A stretch of DNA of 64,000 bases from Excoecaria cochinchinensis (lineage: Eukaryota > Streptophyta > Magnoliopsida > Malpighiales > Euphorbiaceae), in NCBI GenBank assembly GCA_947683425.1, contig CANTUQ010000009.1, positions 9,315,001-9,379,000 on the forward strand. Direction: 5' to 3'. Below, piece after piece: positions 56,867 to 64,000 of the stretch. Numbering within the stretch: position 1 is the stretch's first letter; every line of letters starts with the position of its first letter. A program made the position numbers and the translations under genes. The notes under the pieces were generated by a model. That model had not been told where the DNA came from. It was given only the letters and a program-made list of their open reading frames with translations, and made no database searches.

Positions 56867-57940
56867 AACCCATCACCTTAACTGGTCTGCACACGGGCCA
56901 AGAACAAAACTTTGATACAAAAAATAACCACTCTCAGAAGTAGCAGCCTCCCCTATTAGTGAAGACGGAGCCAAGTTCAATCAACACCGATGAACTGAAG
57001 GAAGGTTCGCGGCAAAAGCTAAGAATAAAAAGCAGAGAAAATATTCAATCAAGAAAACCTGCGAGGGCTGATTGATAACAGGAGTTTGATGCTCTCAAGA
57101 TCTATCCCAAGATTAGATGAGGTCTCATATTTTTTAAGTTAATGCCAAATAGTGATCATGCATTATGAAATCAGATTGAAATATATGCATATATGCAATG
57201 TTATTGATGTGACCAGAGCAGTTCATCTTGCATACTCAAAGTTGTCTGGGTCCGGCATAGAATCAACGCATTGGTACTATCTTTCTCTGGTGTTCTATCC
57301 GCTCAGGCATTTCAGTTATCTCTTCCTGTAAAAAGTAAAAAAATAAAAAAAAAGAAAGAAAGAAGAAGGCCGTTAGAGATGAAAACCGTGATTGGTGCTC
57401 TAAGCAAAAGTAAGGCCAAAGGGCAGGGTGAAAACCTGGGAACAGGCAGTCTATCCTATAAAAAAAATGAAATAAATAAAAGTCGCTGGATTGGGTTGGG
57501 TCCATTCCAGGCAAAAAATAAGGCATAGGGTTATGTGAAAATCCGAAAAGGATGCATTTCCCGCTAAGAAAAGCTAGTGTGAAAATCCACAAGGGACGCA
57601 CTACCTTAAAAAAATGACTACAGGTTTCAGATGAGAACCTCATAATCCCCCAGAAGCATAAAATTCAAAAGCAATTCCAGGGGGCACCGATCCTGCTGCA
57701 AATTACGACCAAACCGGCTATCACCTCCAGATCCACTTAGACGAATTCTTGTCCTGCATTACTGCATATATATGCATCTCACGTGCATACTCATTATTTT
57801 TCCTGCATATTTGGCTTTTTGATTTTGCAGTAAGAACGATCCGATGCAGACACCGACAAAAGCCGAGTGACAACATCAATCCAAACATTAAATCCAAACA
57901 ATCAACCAAAGGGCTCATGGACAACACCACTTTAGAAGAG
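56867..57940 (+). other. T1 3' non-coding region
   Basis: Resumes T1 after C2. No domain is recognisable. It has GTGAAAATCC-type repeats (57534-57595) and phrases such as GAAAACCTGGGAACAGGC that recall Tat/Ogre 3' regions. The small ORFs at 57263-57643 (minus) and 57271-57528 (plus) are low-complexity. Confidence 0.6.
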
Positions 57941-58735
57941 TTTGCACGATGGCGTCACTACCATTCTACGGAAGGTTTGCACGACCACGGTACTACTGCT
58001 TCGAACCTCAGAAGGGTTTGCATGATGGCGGCACTACCATTCTACGGAAGGTTTGCATGACCACGGTACTATTGCTTCGAACTTTAGAAGAGTTTGCACG
58101 ATAGCGGCACTACCATTCTACGAAAGGTTTGCACGACCACGATACTGCTGCTTCGAATCTCAGAAGAGTTTGCACGATGGCAGCACTACTATTCTACAGA
58201 AGGTTTGCATGACCATAGTACTACTGCTTCGAATCTCGGAAGAGTTTGCACGATGGCGGCACTACCATTCTACGGAAGGTTTGCACGACCACGGTACTAC
58301 TGCTTCAAACTTCAGAAGAGTTTGCACGATGGCAGCACTACCATTCTACGGAAGGTTTGCACGACCACGGTACTAGTACTTCGAATCTTAGGTTTGCACG
58401 ATGGCGGCACTACCATTCTACGGAAGGTTTGCACGACCACGGTACTACTGCTTCGAACTTCAGAAGTGTTTGCACGATGACAACACTACCATTCTACGGA
58501 AGGTTTGCACGACCATGGTACTACTGCTTTGAATCTCAGAAGAGTTTGCACGATAGCGGCACTACCATTCTACGGAAGGTTTGCATGACCACGGTACTAC
58601 TACTTCGAATCTCAGAAGGGTTAGCACGATGACGGCACTACCACTCCACGGAGGGTTAGCACGATCACGACACTACCACTTCAAATCTCATAAGGGTTAG
58701 CACGACCACGGCACTACCACTTGAACAAAGACTTA
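57941..58735 (+). repeat. 76-bp tandem array in the T1 3' region
   Basis: Ten units start at 57941, 58017, 58093, 58169, 58245, 58321, 58393, 58469, 58545 and 58621, with an eleventh partial at 58697. All are 76 bp apart except one of 72. Each unit is itself two related halves: TTTGCACGATGGCGGCAC... and TTTGCACGACCACGGTAC.... Since 76 is not a multiple of 3, all forward frames are open and produce spurious ORFs. Plant Tat/Ogre elements are known to carry such hypervariable 3' tandem repeats. Confidence 0.95.
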
Positions 58736-58910
58736 CATGCTGATTGTAAATACCACTTCAACGAGGATTTACACGAACACGGTAACTCATTTTAGCAAAG
58801 AATAATATGCCGACAAGCTGGCAATAACCATCACAACAACATCGTCTAGCCTGAAAAAGCGACCACCTCAGGTACGTGTCTCTTTCCTTCTTTTTTGAAT
58901 TTTGGCTCAG
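58736..58910 (+). other. T1 3' end remnant, no LTR
   Basis: Degenerate array flank followed by GACCACCTCAGGTACGTGTC and a CT-rich stretch. The join to G1 pol is at 58910/58911 with no LTR between. Confidence 0.6.
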
Positions 58911-60124
58911 TTCTTTGTAGATAGTGAGGGAGTGCTCAGTTTTGGGAATCGGTTATGTGTGCCCAATGTGGACGAAGTGAAAAGAAGGCTTTTACAAGAA
59001 GCTCATTCGTCGGTTTTCACAATGCATCCAAGAGGAAATAAGAAGTACAGAGACCTGAAGCAATTTTATTGGTGGCCAAATATGAATAGAGATATAGTAA
59101 ATTTTGTTTCAAAGTGTTTGGTATCCCAACAGGTGAAAGCCGAACATTAAGTCCCGACGGGATTGTTGCATCCCTTACCCATTCCTTAATGGAAGTGGGA
59201 TGATGTTACGATGGATTTTGTAGTCGGATTGCCTTTGTTGCAACGCAAGAATGATTTTGTTTGGGTGATAGTCGACCGATTGATGAAATCAACACGCTTT
59301 TTACTAGTTCGGATAGATTATTCTAAGGATAAGCTGGCTGAGATTTATGTGGATGAGATAGTGAGGCTCCATGGAGTTCCAGTTTCTATTGTGTCTGATC
59401 AGGATCTGAAGTTTACATCAAAGTTTTGGAAAGAGTTATAGTTGGCTTTGGGTACTCGGTTAAACTTTAGCACTGCATTTCACCCTCAGATGGATGGTCA
59501 GTCGAAAAGAGCCATTCAGATTCTGGAAGACATGCTTCGGGGATGTGCTTTAGAATTTTCGGGTAGTTGGGATAGATATGTGTCCTTAATGGAGTTTGCA
59601 TACAATAATGGTTATCAAGCAAGTATTGGAATGGCTCCTTATGAAGCTCTCTATGGACGAAATTGTAGAACCCCACTGTGTTGGACAGAGTTATCGGAAA
59701 GATCAGTTGTAGGTCCGGAATTGATTAGAGATACGAAAGAAAAGATACAAGTGGTACAACAAAATTTGAAAGCAGCTAAAGATAGGCAATGATCTTATGC
59801 TAACTTGAAGCAAAGGGACATTCGTTATGAGATTGGTGATAAGGTATTCTTAAAAGTGTCACCTTGGCTAAAGGTTCTTCGGTTTGGTAAGAAAGGGAAA
59901 TTAAGTCCATGGTTTATTGGACCGTATGAGATTCTGGATAAGGTTGGCCCAGTAGCATATCGGTTAGCATTGCCAGTGGAGTTGGCTAAGTTACACGATG
60001 TTTTTCACGTGTCTATGCTCCGCCGCTACCGATCCAATCCAACTCATGTATTGCAAGTGCAAGATATTCGGGTTCAGCCAGATTTCTCATTTGATGAAGA
60101 ACCGAAGGAAATTTTGGCTAGGGA
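58911..60124 (+). pseudogene. pol: G1 integrase and start of the chromodomain (broken)
   Basis: One frame has three stops (59148, 59439 and 59790). It begins at FFVDSEGVLSFGNRLCVP, then the HHCC zinc domain (EAHSSVFTMHPRGNKKYRDL ... CLVSQQ, where the family has CxxC, so the first Cys remains and the second is Ser-Gln). The core shows MDFVVGLP, VWVIVDRLMKSTRF, VSIVSDQDLKFTSKFWKEL, FHPQMDGQSKRAIQILEDML, with the D, D and an E-to-K-like change (usually Q-S-E-R). The C-terminal GPYEILDKVGPVAYRLALP and LHDVFHVSMLRRY are typical. S1 interrupts it after ILAR. The stop at 59439 fits CAG to TAG. Confidence 0.9.
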
Positions 60125-61360
60125 TGTAACAACCCAAATAGGGCTTGGTCGGAATTTGCGAGATAAGTCGGTAAAGTGAGGGCATTTTCGTAATTTAAGT
60201 TTGAGGAAAATAGGATAATAAGGAATTATGTGTTAAAGGAATTAATAATTAAGAGAAGATGAAATAATAGTGTGTGCTTGTAGTGTATGGTTGTAGGGTG
60301 TAAATGGACTTAGGGCTTTTATTGTGTGGTTTGTGGTGCATGGTGCCTAGGATGAGAAGGGTTTTCAAGAAATAATATGGTGTGAGTGAGTTTTGGTGCA
60401 TTGAAGATATTTGTGTAAGAAAGGCTTGTGTGTGTTTAGTGTATGGTGCCAAGAGTGGTTTTGTTAAGATGGATTGATTGATTCTCTAGGATTGTGACAT
60501 GTGGCTTGGAGGTTGGTGAGCAATTAATGAAAAGTAAGAGGGAGAAGGGAAGGGCAGAAATTGCCTAGCTTCCCGTGGAAGCTATCTCAATTTCTCTCTT
60601 TTCTTTTTCATTTCCCGTCCTCCCCTCTCTCTTGCTTCCATTTTTCTGCTCTCATCTCTCTTCTCTTGTGTTTTCTTGAGTTTTGAGTGGGATCTTTGAA
60701 GGTTTGAACTGGAAGTGTTAGAGGTAAGTGTTTGAGTTCGGATTGGGGTTCCTTTATTTAATTAGTGTTCTTTGGATCCTGGTTTTGTTGTGGTTTAGGT
60801 CTGATTTGAGTGTTTGTGGTTGGGTTTTGTGCAAGTTTCGGAAGAGAGAAGGAAGAGCAAGGGCAAGGATAAAGTGGTTTCGTGAGGGGCTCGGTTTGAA
60901 GCTTCGTTTTCCAAGTATGGGAGCTGTGTTCTTGAGTGTTTATTGGGTATGGGTTTTGAATGCATGCAAGTGTTGGGAGCTATGCTTGTGGATTGTGTTT
61001 TTCCCTAATTTCCTCCTTGGATCAACTCTATTTTGAGATTGTATGTCATTTTTAATCTTTAGTGATTTATGGATGCATGTTTAAATCAAGTAGTGATTTA
61101 TAGTGAAGTGTAAGTGATATAGTGAAGATGTTATGTGTTTTCGGAATTTGAACATGCCACGTTAGTGTATTTGAGTTTGGTTGTGAGTGATTTCGTGTTG
61201 AATTTATATTTGATTATTGTGTAAATGTGTTTATGTGGCTTGAGACTGATGCGGTGATGTGCTGGAGGCGAGAGGTAAGTGCTTGAGCATGTTGTGTGCA
61301 TGTATGAAGAGTTGTGTGTGAAAAGAGTAGGAAAAGTGCAGAAGTGGGCAAATCTGGGTT

Positions 61361-61680
61361 CTGTCGCGATCGCGACACGTGCCGCGATCGCGACAGGAGG
61401 CGGACTTGGCCACTTGTTCTTGAGGAGCCCTCTGTCGCGATCGCGACGTTGTCGCGACCGCGACAGAGAGCTTGATAGCGGAACCCTCCGCGCGGGCGTG
61501 CTGTCAAGCATGCGCGCGAGAAGGAAAGAATTGGTCTCTGTCGCGATCGCGACGCTTGTCGCGAGCGCGACAGAGCTCGGTTCCGTGAATTTCTGCCGCG
61601 AGTAGGCCCCTTGGCGCGACCTCGCTAGGAAGTGCCATGCGCTCTGTCGCGAGCACGACACTTGTCGCGATCACGACAGA
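61361..61680. repeat. S1 palindrome array (TGTCGCGATCGCGACA type)
   Basis: Inverted repeats CTGTCGCGATCGCGACA and variants, partly decayed (GAGCACGACA). The motif class is shared with E2 and L but not with E1, E3 or E4. Confidence 0.9.
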
Positions 61681-62017
61681 GGCCCTTCCTGCTTGCCCTG
61701 TTTTCTGAATGTGTTCTTTTGTTCCACTTTGCACAGTTTTTCACTATTGCATGAAATATGTTTGTGCTTATAACTCGTGATGTCTATGTACTAGTGTTTT
61801 AATTAGGAATTTATTTAATATTAGAATCTTCCATTGAATTTTGCTTTTGATTGAGTACGGTCGTGTGAATGAATGTGTTGTCGAGCCTGAAGTGTCAAGG
61901 TATAGGATAATTAAGCATGCTTAAGAAGGGTTAGTGTACAGCTGTTCTGTCCGCCCCGTTTGGGCGAAGCGGTCGACCTCCGAGATGGTCATCTTTCGTG
62001 TAGTGATAAAATATTTT

Positions 62018-62076
62018 GAGACTCCGGTCTCCCGCGTTACCTTCGGGTATTAAAGTGTTTTTGAGGCTTCGGTCTC
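62018..62076 (+). other. Three UNCG-type hairpins in S1
   Basis: GAGAC-TCCG-GTCTC (62018-62031), TACC-TTCG-GGTA (62038-62049) and GAGGC-TTCG-GTCTC (62063-62076). Each has a C-G closing pair and a UNCG loop in the element sense, the pattern of very stable RNA tetraloops. Confidence 0.8.
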
Positions 62077-62690
62077 CCGTGCCGTGTTCCCGTATCCTCC
62101 ACCATTGATTTCAGGCTATTGTGTGAATTGTCTGGTATTGATTTAGTGAAGTGTTCTGATCATAGTGTGACTCTGAATAGTGTAATGGTTTAGTGCATTG
62201 TATTATTTATCCTGAATATGTATATCTCTGTACTCTGATTCATAATGAATTATGTATGTTAGTGCATGTTTATTATATAGTGTTCTGTTGTGCTTGTTTC
62301 TCCCCACTAAGCATTATCGCTTAGCACGGGCTTTTATCCCGTGCAGGTAGCGTGAAGGATTTTTGGGAGTTGCTCGTGTCGTGCATCTGCAGGCTGGCCA
62401 CTTAGGAGTAGAGTTATTTATTTTGTCTCCTCCTGTAATTCTTTTTGTATATGTATTATTTTTGTAAAGGATTTTAAGTTGTAATCTGTTGGAATATTGT
62501 ATATAGCTTTGTATTTTGTTTTTATAGTAATGAAGTATATTTTCTAAGTTTTTTATTATTGGTTGTTGAATGCTTCCGCTTAGCGCATGTATGCTTCCGC
62601 TATATGTTTTTTCGCGTCATGAGTGAGAGTCGGGTAGCACGCCCGCCGGCGCCCTTCCAACGGGGGCGGCGGCGGGGCTGTTACAAGGGA

Positions 62691-62860
62691 GATCAGACAA
62701 TTCCGCAATAAACAAATCCCGTTGGTTAAAATTCTATGAAAGCATCATGGAATTGAAGAGGCAACTTGGGAACTGGAAGTAGTCATGAGAGCTCAGCATC
62801 CTCAATTATTTGGATCAGGTGAGAATTTCGAGGACGAAATTCTGTTAAGTGGGGAAGTAT
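62691..62860 (+). pseudogene. pol: G1 chromodomain, polyprotein end and polypurine tract
   Basis: Joined across S1, the frame continues at EIRQFRNKQIPLVKIL, then a TGA where the family has Trp (TGG to TGA), KHHGIEEATWELEVVMRAQH and NFEDEILLSGEVL, with the stop falling at the start of the LTR. V/I-K-I-L-W and EATWE are hallmark chromodomain positions. Such domains direct integration to methylated histone H3 heterochromatin. The final bases AAGTGGGGAAGTAT (62847-62860) are the polypurine tract. Confidence 0.88.
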
Positions 62861-63390
62861 TGTAACGCCCCATTTTTGCCCTGGTAGTTGAGACTTATAT
62901 ATGTGTGATTGTGTGTGCGTTAAATTGTGGCATGTGTTATTTTTATATATATATGCATGATTTAAATTTAGTGTTATGTATTTGTGGTTTGCTTGGGTGT
63001 GAGAGAGTGTAGGGGATTAGGGTGTATGTAAGTGAGGTGTGGCTTGAATGTAGGTATGAGGATGGGTTTTGGGTGTGTCTTGGGGTAGTCTTCCAGTGGG
63101 GGGCTGCCATGTGGCAAGTAGGGGGAGTTTATTTGTGTGGAGAGAGGAGAGAGAATCAGCTTTTTGTCATTTCCTTCTTCTTACCTGTTTTTCCTCTTCC
63201 TCTTCTTTTCTTCTTTACTTCCTTGTAATCCTTCCCCTCTAGCTGCAATTTTGGTGAGTTTCGGGTGGTTTTAAGTTGATTTAGGTAAGTAAGAGCTTAT
63301 TGTTCTTCCTCACTTTTTTATTCCTTCTAATTTAGTTAATTTGAGTATTTGGGTATTTTTGGGGTTTGAGTTTTAAGCTTTTTGTGATGG
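62861..63390 (+). repeat. G1 3' LTR, first part
   Basis: Starts TGTAACGCCCCATTTTTGC. It has a CT-rich block (about 63170-63240) followed by TTTAG|GTAAGT (63285), so even the autonomous relative has the donor-like site 424 bp into its LTR. Around 63390 the composition changes to A/C-rich, probably a new insertion. That boundary is a guess. Confidence 0.75.
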
Positions 63391-64000
63391 ATATTTTCCT
63401 TAAATTTGTATCAAAGCTAATATGCAAAAACCACAAAAGTACTTATATGTATTACTATTTTAATACCAACCAAAGACAATTCTAACTCCTAGCACAATAA
63501 CTCTTATCTATAGATTAATAAAATTTTGGCAGAATTTTCCCTAAATTTTTAGCAAACCTCCTGTTTAAAAATCAAGAAAATACACTTATAATTATATTAT
63601 CCACCATCAAGATCCATTTCAAACTCCTTACACAATATTTTTCCCATCCTCCTTCATTCAATGAAATGTTTGGCCTATTATCAAGAGGTGCATTTATTGC
63701 AGTTAAAAAATTCGTAATGCACTAATTAGTTGATACAAATTGCAATAAAAAGTGGCATTTATAAAGTAAGATATTTGAATACTTATAAGTCTGTCAACAT
63801 GCTCACAATGGGACAATGTTCCTCCAGTGTGTAAAGAAATACTAACTGCCTCTGGTTCTCCCCTCCCATTAGTAGAATTTCGATCGGCAATAGAAAGGGC
63901 CTCAATTGATGACTAGTACTGCATCCAATTTGCCCAAATGTTTTCATTTATATACCGTGGTCGTTCACCTTTAGTGTGCAACTTGTTAAGCGTGTCTTTG
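63391..64000 (-). mobile_element. D1: probable CACTA (En/Spm)-type DNA transposon fragment
   Basis: From base 63999 down to about 63785 the minus strand reads KLHTKGERPRYINENIWANW, then a stop, DRNSTNGRGEPEAVSISLHT and GGTLSHCEHVDRL. This matches the plant Ptta/En-Spm transposase-associated family (Transposase_24), usually 'NR...GTGISKHTGGS.SF.EHADRL'. The rest to 63391 is AT-rich with no frame, perhaps intron or flank. No terminal inverted repeat was identified. Confidence 0.55.
63785..63999 (-). pseudogene. Transposase_24-like fragment with an in-frame stop
   Basis: About 70 codons run off the right edge. Conserved pieces are the K-L-H-x-x-G-E-R-P-x-Y-I-N-E-x-I-W segment and the L-H-T-G-G-T signature. 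A TAG interrupts it after WMQY (around 63913) where relatives usually have Trp. The fragment is too short to name a lineage. It is a protein of unclear role encoded by CACTA-like elements. Confidence 0.6.

Larger units (their letters stand above)
8547..58910 (+). mobile_element. T1: defective Tat/Ogre-type gypsy element lacking most of pol and its 3' LTR
   Basis: The order is 5' LTR (8547-11633), primer site (11635), long leader, Gag pseudogene (12490-14001), a remnant just upstream of the RT core (14085-14475), and a 3' non-coding region split by C2 (14476-14866 and 56867-58910). That region ends in a 76-bp tandem array. No RT core, RNase H, integrase or 3' LTR is present. T1 is flanked by a 19-bp near-identical repeat of G1 pol (8528-8546 and 58911-58929) rather than by a simple 5-bp TSD. 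Confidence 0.8.
60724..62346 (+). other. Putative LTR-internal intron in S1
   Basis: Donor GAG|GTAAGT, acceptor CTTTTATCCCGTGCAG|GTAGCG, length 1623 bp. It is the shortest of the set, which shows that the two sites are kept although the span is not. Splicing is inferred. Confidence 0.45.
60125..62685 (+). repeat. S1: solo LTR of a diverged large-LTR family (2561 bp)
   Basis: Starts TGTAACAACCCAAATAGGG and ends GGCGGGGCTGTTACA. TSD AGGGA is at 60120-60124 and 62686-62690. It has a CT-rich block (about 60590-60665), donor AGAG|GTAAGT (60724), palindrome array (61361-61680), TTAAGCATGCTTAA (61911-61924), hairpins with TCCG/TTCG loops (62018-62076), CTAAGCATTATCGCTTAG and an acceptor hairpin (62326-62346). 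Same architecture as E1-E4 but very different sequence. Confidence 0.93.
6394..63390 (+). mobile_element. G1: chromovirus Ty3/gypsy element (Tekay/Del type), outermost host of the nest
   Basis: Three collinear pieces on the + strand make one element: 6394-8546, 58911-60124 and 62691 onward. They give gag tail, protease, RT, RNase H, integrase and chromodomain, then a polypurine tract (62846-62860) and the start of the 3' LTR (62861). Interruptions are L at the left, T1 between RNase H and integrase, and S1 inside the chromodomain. The 5' LTR and most of gag are not in the window. Nonsense codons and a frameshift make it non-coding. The right end near 63390 is approximate. Confidence 0.85.

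Noticed and set aside
57949..58632. Four overlapping ORFs of 103-128 aa with repeated motifs
   Set aside because: A 76-bp tandem repeat, which is not a multiple of three, keeps all frames open. No start or codon bias.
63391..63470. Terminal inverted repeat of a CACTA element
   Set aside because: No CACTA-type end could be found at the composition change, so only the coding fragment is claimed.

Overview
This 64-kb window is plant DNA, probably from a repeat-rich eudicot nuclear genome. I find no cellular gene, rRNA, tRNA or CRISPR. Essentially every base can be placed in a transposable element. The elements are plant Ty1/copia and Ty3/gypsy families. Primer-binding sites match initiator-Met tRNA or the Tat/Ogre type. 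The coding regions are broken, with many nonsense codons, as expected for old, methylated, intergenic heterochromatin.

The layout is a nest resolved by matched 5-bp target-site duplications (TSDs). The outermost element is G1, a chromodomain Ty3/gypsy element of Tekay/Del type on the + strand. Its pieces lie at 6394-8546 (gag tail, protease, RT, RNase H), 58911-60124 (integrase) and 62691-63390 (chromodomain, polypurine tract, 3' LTR). G1 is cut by element L (minus, 1101-6393, itself cut by copia element C1 at 1-1100), by Tat/Ogre-type element T1 (+, 8547-58910) and by solo LTR S1 (60125-62685, TSD AGGGA). T1 is cut by copia element C2 (minus, 14867-56861, TSD TAAGG). C2 is cut by E1 (minus, 20508-53985, TSD AAAAT). 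E1 is cut by E2 (minus, 26654-46969, TSD AGAAA) and by E4 (48333-51037). E2 is cut by E3 (+, 28005-36521, TSD AGCTA) and by a solo Tat LTR, T2 (40321-43076, TSD GTAGG). G1>T1>C2>E1>E2>E3 is six levels deep. LTR-pair similarity by eye agrees with this order: E3 is youngest, then E2, E1 and C2.

The most interesting material is the group L, E1, E2, E3, E4 and S1. L and E1-E3 are non-autonomous derivatives of Tekay-type elements. They have very large LTRs (about 3.7-4.0 kb) around a short internal region (0.8-1.6 kb). In E1-E3 that region encodes only a zinc-knuckle Gag tail, with no capsid, protease, RT or integrase; the ORF is intact in E3. E4 and S1 are LTR-only copies.

All these LTRs share an architecture that I do not recognise as described. 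About 480-650 bp from the LTR start is a consensus 5' splice site (AG|GTAAGT or AG|GTATGT). About 1.6-3.0 kb later is a pyrimidine tract ending in a 3' splice site (GCAG|GT, or GTAG|GT in L). Between them lie a family-specific array of short palindromes, a ladder of hairpins (several with UNCG tetraloops in the element sense), and a conserved hairpin pair at the acceptor. Stem pairs co-vary between families. I propose an LTR-internal leader intron carrying a structured RNA region. This is inference from sequence, and RNA-seq would test it.
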